64,000 nt of DNA from Ichthyophis bannanicus (Eukaryota; Chordata; Amphibia; Gymnophiona; Ichthyophiidae), in NCBI GenBank assembly GCA_033557465.1, contig CM066039.1, positions 399,423,440 through 399,487,439 of the forward strand, written 5' to 3'. The notes under the pieces are model-generated. The model had not been told where the DNA came from. It saw only the letters and a list, made by a program, of their open reading frames with translations, and ran no database searches. The translations under genes and the position numbers were made by a program. This document shows, one piece after another, positions 15,768 through 26,275 of the stretch (position 1 is the first letter of the stretch; the number at the start of each line of letters is the position of its first letter).

Positions 15768-17015
15768 TCAGCTCCCTCTAGAGCCCCAGCATGTGAGATA
15801 AGAATCTTCTCTGAGAACACCCCCGAACGGTAGCCCAACACCAGGGCCAGAGGGTAGGAGTTGCCTAAACCTCAAAGAGATTGCGAGGCAGTAATGGGCT
15901 GCAAAAGTCTGGCTTGAAGACCAAATAGCGGCCCGGCAGATGTCTGCCAACGGAACAGAGCGGAGATGAGCTACTGACGCGGCTTTCGCCCTGACACGGT
16001 GGGCCATGACTGGACCCTGCAAGGAGAGGCCGGCTGCCCTATATGCCCAGGCGATACAGTCTGCCACCCAGATGGACAAGGTACACTTGGAGACAGGCAA
16101 CCCCAGCTTATTAGGGTCAAAAGATACGAAGAGCTGAGTAGCCCTTCGATGTCCCTGCGTACGGTCAAGGTAGAAGGACAATGCCCTCCTACAGTCCAGG
16201 GTATGCAGGACCATTTCAGCCCGGCTGGCATGCGGCCTGGGAAAGAAAGTCGGAAGAACCACCTCCTGATTGAGATGGAAGGAGGAGACAGCCTTTGGAA
16301 GGAACTTTGGGTGAGTCTGTAAGACCACCCTGTTCCTATAGAACCTTGTGTATGGTGCCTCTGAGACCAGAGCCTGTAACTCACTGACTCGCCTGGCTGA
16401 GGTAAGAGCTACCAAAAACAACGCCTTCCAGGAAAGAAAGCATAAAGGACAAGTAGCCATAGGCTCAAAAGGAGAACAAGTAAGTTTTTGCAAGACCACA
16501 TTCAAATCCCACTCAGGTGCAGGTGGACGAATCGGCGGCTTGAGCAAAAGGAGGCCTCTGAGGAAGTGGGCCACTAAAGGGTGGCCTGACAGAGACTGCC
16601 CTTCTACTGGTGAGTGGTGCGCTGACAGAGCACTGAGGGGGACCCGAATAGAGTTGGATTTAAGGCCCAGGTCGGACAGGTAAAGCAAATATTGCAGCAC
16701 CACCGGCACCAGGCACGAAAAAGGATCCTCCTTGTGCTGAGCACACCAGGTGGAGAACCTACGCCACTTGAGGGCATAAGATTTTCTAGTGGAGTGCCTC
16801 CTAGAGGCTAAGACAACCTCCTCCACTTCCCTAGGTAGCAGTAAGGGAGCTAGAACTACCCTTTCAGCATCCAGGCCATCAAGGTGAGGGACTGGAGGTT
16901 GGGGTGCAAGAGAGATCCCTGATCCTGAGATTTGAGATTGGGTTGCATCCCCAGAGGGAGTGGAGGGTCCACAGCCAACTGCAGAAGGAGTGGAAACGAC
17001 GGCTGCCTTGGCCAT
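15768..17015 (-). CDS. DIRS tyrosine recombinase
   Basis: 415 residues, uninterrupted. An N-terminal Pro/Ser region precedes the recombinase fold, beginning VVLASRRHSTRKSY with an N-terminal SAM-like domain. Catalytic residues fit the family: Arg in LTSARRVSEL (207-209), HRVR (339-342) and nucleophile Tyr375 in FAAHY. It would integrate a circular DNA copy by strand exchange. It is the best preserved part of this DIRS copy. Confidence 0.88.
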   Translation of the reverse strand: MAKAAVVSTPSAVGCGPSTPSGDATQSQISGSGISLAPQPPVPHLDGLDAERVVLAPLLLPREVEEVVLASRRHSTRKSYALKWRRFSTWCAQHKEDPFSCLVPVVLQYLLYLSDLGLKSNSIRVPLSALSAHHSPVEGQSLSGHPLVAHFLRGLLLLKPPIRPPAPEWDLNVVLQKLTCSPFEPMATCPLCFLSWKALFLVALTSARRVSELQALVSEAPYTRFYRNRVVLQTHPKFLPKAVSSFHLNQEVVLPTFFPRPHASRAEMVLHTLDCRRALSFYLDRTQGHRRATQLFVSFDPNKLGLPVSKCTLSIWVADCIAWAYRAAGLSLQGPVMAHRVRAKAASVAHLRSVPLADICRAAIWSSSQTFAAHYCLAISLRFRQLLPSGPGVGLPFGGVLREDSYLTCWGSRGS

Positions 17016-17215
17016 CTGGGGGCTACCAGGATCACCGAGGCCTTGTCCCGAAGTACTTTAAAAAGAGTCTGAGCCACTAGAGGCGTGGGAGGAAACACAT
17101 ATAGTAAGTTGGTAGACCAAGAGATTAGAAAAGCATCTGCTGCTATTCTCAGAGGATGCGGTTGTCTGGAGCAGAACCTGGGTAGGTGATGGTTGAGTGG
17201 ACTGGCAAAGAGATT
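17016..17215 (-). pseudogene. DIRS RNase H C-terminus
   Basis: Continues the RNase H reading after the CR1 insertion: NLFASPLNHHLPRFCSR, then a block with VILVAPRWPRQPSFP typical of the DIRS RNase H end. It is in frame with the CR1 ORF2 tail by chance, giving a spurious 571-residue fusion ORF (18571-16856). Confidence 0.8.
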
Positions 17216-18571
17216 GATCATATCACCTCTATCCCACCTTTCCTCTAAGGTGTACATATTAAGATCCTTCAGTCTGTCCTCATATGCTTTATAATGAAGA
17301 CAACTAATCATTTTAGTAGCCACCCTCTGCACCGACTCCATCTTGTTCACAACCTTTTGAAGGTGCAGTCTCCAGAATTGCACACTATACTCCAAATGAG
17401 GTCGCACCAAAGACTTATACAGAGGCATTATCACCTCCTTTGTTTTGCTAGCCATTCCTCTCCGTATGCACCCAAGCATCCTTCTAGCTTTTGCCGTCAC
17501 CTTCTCTACCTGTTTAGCTACTTTAAGATCATCAGACACAACCATGCTTAGGTCCCGCTCTTCTTTAGTGGACAAAAGTACTTCACCCCCTATACTATAT
17601 TGCTCCCTTGGATTGCTGTAGCCCAAATGCATGACCTTACATTTTTTAACATTAAATCCCAGCTGCCAAATTCTAGACCATTCTTCAAGCTTAGCTAGAT
17701 CCCTCCTCATGTTATCTACCCCTTCCTGGGTGTCTACTCTATTGCAGATTTTGGTATCATCCGCAAAGAGGCAAACCTTACCTGAAAGCCCTTCCGCTAT
17801 ATCACTAACAAAGATGTTAAAAAGAATCGGACCAAGGACAGATCCCTGGGGCACATGACTGATAACATCCTTCTCTTCAGAGTGAGCTCCATTTACTTGT
17901 ACTCTTTGTCGCCTCCCACCCAACCAATTTCTAACCCAAGCAGTAACTTTAGGGTCCATCCCTAGGGTGCTCAGTTTGTTTATAAGTCGCCTGTGAGGAA
18001 CAGTGTCAAAGGCTTTACTGAAATCTAAATACACCACATCTAGGGCTCTCCCTCGGTCCAACTCCCTGGTCACCCAGTCAAAGAAATCAATCAGATTTGT
18101 CTGACAAGACCTGCCTCTGGTGAATCCATGCTGCCTCGGATCCTGTAATCCGCTGGACTCCAGAAACCTCACTATCTTCTCTTTCAGCAGCGTTTCCAAT
18201 AATTTACTCACCACCGAAGTTAAACTAACCGGCCTGTAGTTTTCAACCACATCCTTACTTCCGCTTTTGTATAAAGGCACCACATGAGCCTCTCTCCAGT
18301 CCTTTGGCACCACTCCCGACTCCAACGAGGCATTGAAAAGGTCAGTCAGTGGAGCTGCTAGAACGTCCCCAAGTTCCCTCAGTATTCTCGGGTGTATCCC
18401 ATCTGGTCCCATTGTTTTGTCTACTTTAAGTTGAGATAGTTTCTCACAAACACAGTCTTTTGAAAATTGTTCAAGATGTCCTTTGCTTCTGTTCCTATTT
18501 GTGGGTGTTTTCTGAGGTCCTGCTCCTGGTTCTTCATCTGTGAACACAGAACAAAAATATTTGTTAAGCAA
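17216..18571 (-). pseudogene. CR1-A ORF2, reverse transcriptase domain
   Basis: RT blocks KTMGPDGIHPRIL, YRPVSLTSV, GFTRGRSCQTNL, DFSKAFDTVPH, PQGSVLGPILFNIFV and catalytic FADD (in CLFADDTKICN). Also the C-terminal HLGYSNP and LYKSLVRPHLEY blocks. Cut at RGDMI; the natural C-terminus and 3' UTR are absent. Confidence 0.85.
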
Positions 18572-18685
18572 TTCTGCTTTATCCTTATCAGCTTCTACAT
18601 ATTTCTCCCCTGCACCCTTGAGTCTGACAATACCACTCTTGCCCTTCCTCTTCTCACTAATATATCTGAAAAAAGTCTTATCCCC

Positions 18686-19819
18686 TCATTTTATTGCATT
18701 GGCTATTTCCTCCTCCTTTTGAATCTTTGCCTTCTTGACTACTTTGCTAGCTTCTCTAAGTTTTTCCAAATACAGATGCCTGTCTTCCTCTCTCTGTGAT
18801 TTCTTGTATTTCATGAAAGCCTCCTTCTTTTTCTTCACTTTTTCAGCTACTTCTTTTGAAAACCATAGCGGTCTCCTTTTCCTCTTACCTTTATTTACCA
18901 TTTTAACAAAAAGTTTGTTTGCCCTTAAAATATCCTCTTTCAGTTTTTCCCACTGTTTTTCTACATCCCTCAGCTGTTCCCTTCCCAATAACGACTCCCT
19001 GAGGTATTGGCCCATCTTCGCAAAGTTAGTCTTCCTAAAGTCTAAGATCCTTGCCTTTGAATGGATTCTAACAGCCCTAATCCTAATACTGAACCACACC
19101 ATCTGGTGATCACTGGATGCAAAATGATCTCCCACTACAACATCAGAAACACTTTCACCATTGGTAAGCACCAAGTCCAGTATGGCCCCTTCACATGTGG
19201 GGTCTGTTACCAATTGCCTGAATAGTTCTCCCTGTAGAGAATCCAGGATCTCCTTACTTCTAAATGATACTGCAGCAGGAATGTGCCAATCAACATCTGG
19301 CATATTGAAATCTCCTATCAGTAGCACTTCCCCTCTCCTAGCAATGCTGCGTATGTCTTCAATTAACTCTCTGTCCACCTCTTCCTCTTGTGAGGGAGGT
19401 CTGTATATCACACCATTGTAAATAGATTTCTCTTTCCCTCTTTCTAGTTTAGCCCACAATGCCTCCCCTCTCCCTTTTAAGCTCTGTAATTCCAAAGCTT
19501 TAATAGTAATTTTTACATATAGTGCCACTCCTCCTCCCCTACTTCCTACCCTGTCCTTTCTGAATAAAGTATAGCCAGGTATAGTTACATCCCAATCATG
19601 GTTTTCTGTGAACCATGTTTCTGTAACTGCCACTAAATCCAAGTCAGCCACTCCCACCAAAGCTTCAACATCAGGGATCTTATTTCCCATGCTACGGGCA
19701 TTTATACACACTGCTTTCCATATGTTACCCCTGTTACCCATTTCCATAAAGTTATTTAATGTATCACCTACCTGGGGGCTTTCACTTACCTGGGGGCTTT
19801 CTTCATCCATCCCCAACAA
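18686..19819 (-). CDS. CR1-A ORF2, APE-type endonuclease domain
   Basis: About 377 residues. Contains CINARSMGNKIPDVE, VTETWF, RGGGVALYVK, LIGDFNMPDVDWH and SSDHQMVWFS, the expected endonuclease blocks. A long Lys/Glu-rich linker leads towards RT. Ends at a stop at 18686, while the RT frame opens slightly downstream. Confidence 0.85.
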   Translation of the reverse strand: MLGMDEESPQVSESPQVGDTLNNFMEMGNRGNIWKAVCINARSMGNKIPDVEALVGVADLDLVAVTETWFTENHDWDVTIPGYTLFRKDRVGSRGGGVALYVKITIKALELQSLKGRGEALWAKLERGKEKSIYNGVIYRPPSQEEEVDRELIEDIRSIARRGEVLLIGDFNMPDVDWHIPAAVSFRSKEILDSLQGELFRQLVTDPTCEGAILDLVLTNGESVSDVVVGDHFASSDHQMVWFSIRIRAVRIHSKARILDFRKTNFAKMGQYLRESLLGREQLRDVEKQWEKLKEDILRANKLFVKMVNKGKRKRRPLWFSKEVAEKVKKKKEAFMKYKKSQREEDRHLYLEKLREASKVVKKAKIQKEEEIANAIK

Positions 19820-19910
19820 ATCTAATTTAAAGCCCTCTTCAGTAGATTAGCCAGTCTACTACTGAAGACGTGTTGACCTTTCTTGGACAGATGGATGCCA
19901 TCTCTGTTCT

Positions 19911-21345
19911 GATGGTTGGAAGACCCCACCTTAGGAAGATCTGCTGTACCACCAGAGGATTCAACTGCCATTCATGTGGCTGCAGAATCCTGCTCAACCT
20001 GTCTGCCAGGTAATTCTCTTGGCCAGGCAGATAAACTGCCTTGAGAAGCATGCCCTGTTTGACTGCCCATGAGCACAGGGCTTGAGCCTCCTGACACAGA
20101 AGTCGGGACCCTGTGCCTCCTTGTTCACATAGAACATGGCGACTTGATTGTCTGTCTGAACCAGAACAGACTGGTGAGAGAGGACATGAGAGAAAGTTGG
20201 AGAGCCAAACAGATAGCTTTCAGCTCCAAGAGGTTGATCTGCTGTGAAGCCTCCCAAAGAGACCAGAGGCCTTGGGTGCAGGCCCCCTGGCAATGTGCAT
20301 CTCAACCTTGAAGCGAAGCATCTGTTGTCAGCACTTGTGTTTGTGGCGGTGGCTGAAAAGGCACTCCTTGCACTAGATTCAGGAGATGCCGCCACCATTG
20401 CAGGGAGGCTGCCAGTCATTTGGACACCCTTACTTTGTATCCCAAGTGCCCTGTGGCTTGCAGCCACTGAGTTCTGAGGCCCCAATGAGCAGGCCGCATG
20501 TGCAGACGGGCATTTGGAGTAACATGGACCGTGGATGCCATGTGGCCTAATAGTCTCAGGAATTGCCTGGCGGAAACCAGAAAATTGCTGTGGAACTGTC
20601 TGGCCAAGTCCATCAGTCTGTGGGCCCTGTCTACAGGCAGATAAGCCTTTGCCTGAAGGGTATCCAGCCTTGCTCCTATGTGTTCTGTGAGGGGTGCAAA
20701 GTGGACTTTGCAAAGTTTATGACAAACCCCAGATGCTGTAGAAGGGAGACAGTCCGTAGGGTGGCCTGTGGTTTTCTGTGGAGACTGACCCCTGATGAGC
20801 CAGTCTTCCAGGTATGGAAAGACAAATATGCCCTGGACTCTGAGATAGGCCGCTACCACCGCCAGGCATTTGGTGAAAACCCTGGGTGCGGAGGTTAGGC
20901 CAAATGGAAGTACTCTGTACTGAAAATGATTTCCTCCCACTACAAATCTGAGATATTGTCTGTGGTCTGGATGAATGAGGATGTGAGTATAAGCATCCTT
21001 TAGGTCTAAGAAGCATAGCCAATCTCCCTATTGGAGGTAAGGCAGCAGTATTCCAAGGGTAAGCATCTTGAACTTTTCCCTCACCAGGAACTTGTTGAGA
21101 TTTCTCAAGTCAAGGATGGGCCTGAGGCCTCCTGTCCTTTTTGGTAATAGAAAGTACCTGGAGTAGAAGCCTTGCCCTCTCAGGTGGTGGGGCACCGGTT
21201 CCACCACCTGCTCCTGTAAAAGACTTGTCAACTCCTGAAGGAGTAAGTTCCTGTGCAGAGGGAGTCTTGGAGGTTCCCCTGGAAAGTAGGAGGGGGGTAA
21301 CTGGTTGAAGTGGAGCAAATGGCCCTTCTGGACTATGCTGAGCAC
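19911..21345 (-). pseudogene. DIRS reverse transcriptase and RNase H N-terminal part
   Basis: Blocks RPILDLRNLNKFL (about 21150), FQYRVLPFGLTSAPRVFTK (about 20900), the active-site loop PYLEDWLI (about 20810; the family has YLDD, so the first Asp is Glu here) and ADRLSR...HEWQLNP (about 19990). Frameshifts break it into several ORFs (21345-21028, 21022-20717, 20940-20416, 20713-19994). Confidence 0.83.
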
Positions 21346-21389
21346 CCAGGTATCCCCTGTTATGGCTGACCACCTGTGGGCGTACAGGG

Positions 21390-22690
21390 TCAGCGGCCTC
21401 CTGTGCTGAGATGGGCCAGCTGAGGAGGAGAGGCTATGCCACTGGAGTCAAAACCCCGCTCCCTGCTGTGCAGGAGCCAGAGCTGGTGGCTTGGGGGTTT
21501 TCTGCCTATGGGGCCCATGTCCCTGCCCCTTGGCCTGCTGACGCTGTTGGGGAGCTGTGGAGGCCTGGTACTGAGGGTAAGTATCAGCATCGGAGGAACC
21601 GGTACAGTAAAGGCCTCCTTGGGGTGAGAGTCATACTGCAGGGCCTCGAGCTCCTCGGTTCGAGGCTCCTCCTTGGGGTCCGCGGGGAAGGCCAAAGCCT
21701 TGGCCATGTCCCTCACGAAATCCGAGAACCGAGTATCCTCCGGAGGGACCTTCTCCGAGGTTCAGACTCCGGTGCGTCCGAAGGGACGCACCGGGTCTGA
21801 AAAGTGTCTGGGGACTCCTCGTCATCCGTTTCCCATCCCGACCCCTCCGAGGAGGAGTAGAGCGGCTCCGGACAGGCGGGCACCGATGCCATCCGCCCCG
21901 ACGCCGAGGGCACCGGCGTCGACGACCTCGGTCCCACATGGGAGATCGAGGGTGACCTCGGCCAAGGATCAACTTGAGATCTCATGGACTCGAGAATCGG
22001 CTCAGCCTCCGGGGTCGACTTCGACGTTGAGGTCCCGGTGGTCGGGGCAGATGCACCGGTGAGACCAGCGATCAGTACCCGCTGCCGTTCCATGAAGGCA
22101 GCCAAACTTCTCTCCAAGGCCGTCAACCTGAGTCCGAGCTCAGGAGACCCAGCAGCCTCCGACTCGGGCCCCAATGGCGCCGGGCCCGACGTTGGCTCCC
22201 CCGGAGGAGAGTCCACGAGGACTACAGTACTCACGTGACCCGGGGCCTCCGTCTCTAAACAAGGTTGCTTAGCAGGCCTCTCCAACTCCGAAGACCCGGG
22301 ACGGCTTTTGGGGCTATGCGACCTGGCCCTCGAGGAGCCAAGAGCGTCCACTGACGCCGCCCTCGCGGGTTTCTTCTTCCTGTGGTGCTCCCGCAAAGGA
22401 GACCCCCTCTCAGAGGAGCCCCGACGACGCTTGGGGTCGGACTCCCGAGACGTCGAGGCCTCTGACGAGGTCCGGGCTCAGCCGGATGCAGAATCAGAGA
22501 AGATCCTTTTGCATTGATGCTGCCGGCTCCTCAATGCCTTGGAGGACATTTTGCCACACGGGACACAGATCATCGGGTCATGGTCGGGGATGAGGCACCG
22601 GAGGCAGCAGTCACATGTGTCGGTGAGAGACATCATTTTCTTACACCGATCACACTTTTTAACCCGCTGGCAGTCATGGGGGGAAAAAGA
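21390..22690 (-). pseudogene. DIRS Gag-like ORF
   Basis: N-terminal Cys-rich finger near 22590-22660 (C-x2-C, CDCCLRC, then CVPCGK), followed by Ser/Arg/Pro-rich low-complexity sequence (22396-21713). Stops and frame changes interrupt it. Markedly more GC- and CpG-rich than its neighbours. Confidence 0.65.
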
Positions 22691-22799
22691 GCCTCTGCAA
22701 GGTCAAAAGACTGGGCTGCCAGGGAAAAAGGAAAAAATGGCGCAAACGCTAGTCTCTAAGGACAAAAAACAAAAAATGAAAATCTGGGCTCGATACCGG

Positions 22800-23957
22800 T
22801 GTAAAAGGAAAAGGAAGACCGCTATGACTTTTGAAAGAAGTAACTGAAAAAGTGAAGAAAAAGAGAGAAGCCTTCATGAAATACAAGAGATCACAGAGAG
22901 AGGAAGACAGGCATCTATATTTGGAAAAACTTAAAGAAGCTAGCAGTCAGGAAAGCAAAGATTCAAAAAGAGGAGGAAATAGCCAATGCAATAAAATGGG
23001 GGATAAGACATTTTTCAGATATGTTAGTGAAAAGAGGAAGGGCAAAAGTGGTATTGTCAGACTTGTGAAGGGGAGGAATATGTAGAAGCTGATGAGGATA
23101 AAGCGGAATTGCTTAACAAATATTTCTGTTTTGTGTTCACAGATGAAGAACCAGGAGAAGGACCTCAGAAAACACCCACAAACAGCAACAGAAGCGAGGG
23201 ACATCTTGAACAATTTTCAGAAGACTGTGTTCATGAGAAACTAGCTCAACTTAAAGTAGACAAAGCTATGGAACCGGATGGGATACACCCTAGAATACTG
23301 AGGGAACTTGGGGACGTTCTAGCAGCTCCACTGACTGACCTTTTCAATGCCTCGTTAGAGTCGGGAGTGGTACCAAAGGACTGTAGAGAGGCTCATGTGG
23401 TGCCTTTACACAAAAGCGGAAGTAAGGATGTGGTTGAAAACTACAGGCCAGTTAGTTTAACTTCGGTGGTGAGTAAATTATTGGAAACACCGCTGAAAGA
23501 GAAAATAGTGAGGTTTCTGGAGTCCAGCGGATTACAGGATCCGAGGCAGCATGGATTCATCAGAGGCAGGTCTTGTCAGACAAATCTGATTGATTTCTTT
23601 GACTGGGTGAACAGGGAGTTGGACCGAGGGAGAGCCCTAGATGTGGTGTATTTAGATTTCAGTAAAGCCTTTGACACCGTTCCTCACATGCGACTTATAA
23701 ACAAACTGAGCACCCTAGGGATGGACCCTAAAGTTGCTGCTTGGGTTAGAAATTGGTTGGGTGGGAGGCGACAAAGAGTACAGGTAAATGGAGTTCACTC
23801 TGAGGAGAAGGATGTTACCAGTGGTGTGCCCCAGGGATCTGTTCTTGGTCCGATTCTTTTTAACATCTTTGTTAGTGATATAGCGGAAGGGCTGTCGGGT
23901 AAGGTTTGCCTCTTTGCGGATGATACCAAAATCTGCAATAGAGTAGACACCTAGGAA
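22800..23957 (+). pseudogene. CR1 (family A) linker and RT, plus copy
   Basis: Resumes at the post-endonuclease Lys-rich linker and continues through RT: MEPDGIHPRIL, YRPVSLTSV, DFSKAFDTVPH, PQGSVLGPILFN, FADD. Open from 23109 to a TAG at 23954, next to the L2 insertion. Confidence 0.85.
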
Positions 23958-24148
23958 GGTGTAGATATTTTGATTATTTTTATTTTATTTACGTTTCTTT
24001 TATACGGCGCTATTCGACATCAGTGCGGTTTACATGAAAACTGAAATATACACAGAACATCAAGCTGTTCTGTGTTTACAGAGAACAGGAATAGAAACTT
24101 GGATAACATGGGGGTAACTATTTACATACTATTTACATATACATAACA
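23958..24148 (-). mobile_element. L2 3'-end fragment
   Basis: The complement reads as an L2 3' end: accgcactgatgtcgaatagcg... then an A/T-rich tail, as at 60530-60593. Inserted in the CR1 between the gtagata and acatgagg halves of a CR1-A sequence that is intact at 17700-17735. Confidence 0.8.
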
Positions 24149-24658
24149 TGAGGAGGGATCTAGCTAAGCTTGAAGAATGGTCTAGAATTTGGCAGCTGCG
24201 ATTTAATGTTAAAAAATGTAAGGTCATGCATTTGGAATGCAGCAATCCAAGGGAGTAATATAGTATAGGGGGTGAAGTACTTTTGTCCACTAAAGAAGAG
24301 CGGGACCTAGGCGTGGTTGTGTCTGATGATCTTAAAGTAGCTAAACAGGTAGAAAAGGTGATGGCAAAAGCTAGAAGGATGTTTGGGTGCATACGGAGAG
24401 GAATGGCTAGCAGAAAAAAGGAGGTGATAGTGCCTCTGTATAAGTCTTTGGTGCAACTTCATTTGGATTATAGTGTGCAATTCTGGAGATGGCACCTTCA
24501 AAAGGATGTGAACAGGATGGAGATGGCGCAGAGGGTGGCTACTAAAATGGTTAGTGGTCTTCATTATAAAGCAAATGTTCAGGGGAGAGCTCTTTCAACT
24601 GAAAGCAAGTTCTGCTACGAGAGGACATGGGATGAGGGTGAAGGGGGATAGATTCAGG
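24149..24658 (+). pseudogene. CR1 (family A) RT C-terminal region, plus copy
   Basis: HLE-type block, EERDLGVVVSDDLK, ARRMFGCIRRG and LYKSLVQLHLDY. Degrades towards 24600. The final eight bases gattcagg are the hAT target duplication. Confidence 0.82.
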
Positions 24659-24749
24659 CAGGGCCGGATTTACCTATACGCCACCTACGCCGTGGCGTAG
24701 GGCCCACAGCTGACAAGGGCCCACAAAAATAGCCGCCTTAAAATTAAAT

Positions 24750-25108
24750 GTAAAAAAAAAACGCTGGCTGCCGCCGCGGCAGCATGGACTGTTCCTGCGG
24801 GGCCCCCTCTGCTCGGCTGAATCGATCGTCCATCCCTCCGTCCCTCCCTCCATGCCGGCTTTGAGAGGCGCGAAGGGAGAGTGTCTCCCTCGCGTCTCTG
24901 TTAAGCCCGCAGGGGCTGATGGGAAATTTCCCATCAGCCCCTGCGGGCTTAACAGAGACGCGAGGGAGACACTCTCCTTTCGCGCCTCTCAAAGCCGGCA
25001 CGGAGGGAGGGAGGGACGGACGGACGATTCAGCCGGGCAGAGGGGGCCCCGTGGGTCAGTCCATGCTGCCGCGGCGGCAGCGGTAGTAGCCAGTGTTTTT
25101 TTTTAATT
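24750..25108. repeat. Long palindrome inside the hAT element
   Basis: Centred on gggaaatttccc at 24921-24932. About 90 bases each side are near-perfect, and the arms extend, with small indels, to about 180 bases each. GC-rich; would form a strong hairpin or cruciform. Confidence 0.92.
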
Positions 25109-25121
25109 AAATGTTACTTTA

Positions 25122-26275
25122 GGCCGATGGGGGGGGGTAGGACTGGTAATTGGCTATTGGGGGGGGTTAAGGCTGGAGGTGGGCTGATGGGGTTAGGACT
25201 GGTAATGGGCTGTGGGCTGTGGGCTGTTGGGAGGGGTTAGAACTGGTAATAGGCTATGGGCTGTGGGCTGATGGGGGCTGTCTGGTAATGGGCTATGGGG
25301 GGGCTAGGACTGGAAATGGGCTGGGGGGGTTAAGACTGGAGGTGGGCTGATGGGGTTAGGACTGGTAATGGGCTGTGGGCTGTTGGGGGGGGTTAGACCT
25401 GGTAATGGGCTATGGGGGGGGTTGACTGGTAATGGGCTGTGGGCTGATGGGGGCTGTCTGGTAATGGGCTATGGGGGGGCTAGGACTGGAAATGGGCTGG
25501 GGGGGGTTAAGACTGGAGGTGGGCTGATGGGGTTAGGACTGGTAATGGGCTGTGGGCTGTTGGGGGGCGTTAGAACTGGTAATGGGCTGTGGGCTGTGGG
25601 CTGTTGGGAGGGGGGTTTAGAACTGGTCATGGGCTATGGGCTGTGGGCTGATGGGGGCTGTCTGGTAATGGGCTATGGGGGGGCTAGGACTGGAAATGGG
25701 CTGGGGGGTTAAGACTGAAGGTGGGCTGATGGGGTTAGGACTGGTAATGGGCTGTGGGCTGTTGGGAGGGGGTTAGGACTGGTAATGGGCTATGGGGGGG
25801 CTAGGACTATAAATGGGCTGATGGGGTGGGCTAACACTGGCGGTGGGCTGATGGGGTTAGGACTGGTAAATGGCTGTGGGCTGATGGGGGTTAGGACTGG
25901 TACTGGGCTATGGGGGGGGTTAGGACTGATAATGGGCTATGGGGGGCTAGGACAGGAAATGGGCTGATGGGGAGGGGTTAGGACTTGAGGTGGGCTGATG
26001 GGGTTAGGACTGGTAATGGGCTGTGGGCTGATGGGGGGGGTTAGGACTGGCAATGGGCTATGGGGGGCTGACTGGAAATGGGTTGATGGGGTTAGGACTG
26101 GAAGTGGGCTGATGGGGGGTTAGGACTGGTAATGCGTTATAGGGGGGGCTTAAACTGAAAATGGGGTGATGGGGGGTTAGGACTGTAAGTGGGTTGATGG
26201 GGGGGCTAGGACTGGTATTGGGTTGGGGGGTTGCTAGGACTGGAAATGGGCTGATGCAGGGACTAGAAGGGAATG
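25122..26275 (+). repeat. G-rich minisatellite
   Basis: Tandem variants of gggctgatggggttaggactggtaat, units of about 25-35 bases, with runs of 4-9 G. Larger blocks starting ctgtctggtaatgggctatgg recur at about 25276, 25448 and 25649, spaced about 170-200 bases, showing higher-order structure. ORFs in it are artefacts of repeat periodicity. Confidence 0.92.

Larger units (their letters stand above)
17216..19910 (-). mobile_element. CR1 (family A) inserted in the DIRS RNase H, truncated at both ends
   Basis: Runs on the minus strand from within ORF1 (RDGIHLSKKG equivalent at 19905) to the RT C-terminal region (RGDMI at 17216). DIRS coding rejoins perfectly if the insert is removed (GLPTI / NLFAS), with only ATC shared at both joints. 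There is no 3' UTR or 3' tail repeat. Confidence 0.88.
15367..22799 (-). mobile_element. DIRS-like tyrosine-recombinase retroelement, split and decayed
   Basis: Order on the minus strand: Gag-like ORF with a zinc finger, RT, RNase H, tyrosine recombinase, then a structured terminus. A minus-strand CR1 (17216-19910) sits in the RNase H region. Left terminal sequence forms an inverted repeat. No matching terminal repeat is seen at the right end, which suggests that end is truncated. RT-YR order and the lack of DDE integrase and protease are the DIRS hallmarks. Confidence 0.9.

Noticed and set aside
16856..18571. 571-residue ORF joining CR1 RT to a new C-terminal domain
   Set aside because: It is a chance in-frame fusion of CR1 ORF2 with DIRS RNase H across the insertion joint.
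25350..25967. Gly-rich ORFs in the minisatellite
   Set aside because: Open frames arise from G-rich repeat periodicity; there is no start context, no conservation, and they change with repeat length.
25122..26275. CRISPR-like or telomere-like array
   Set aside because: Units are variable and contiguous with no unique spacers, there are no cas genes, and it lies inside a hAT element. It is a minisatellite, and no TTAGGG array is present.
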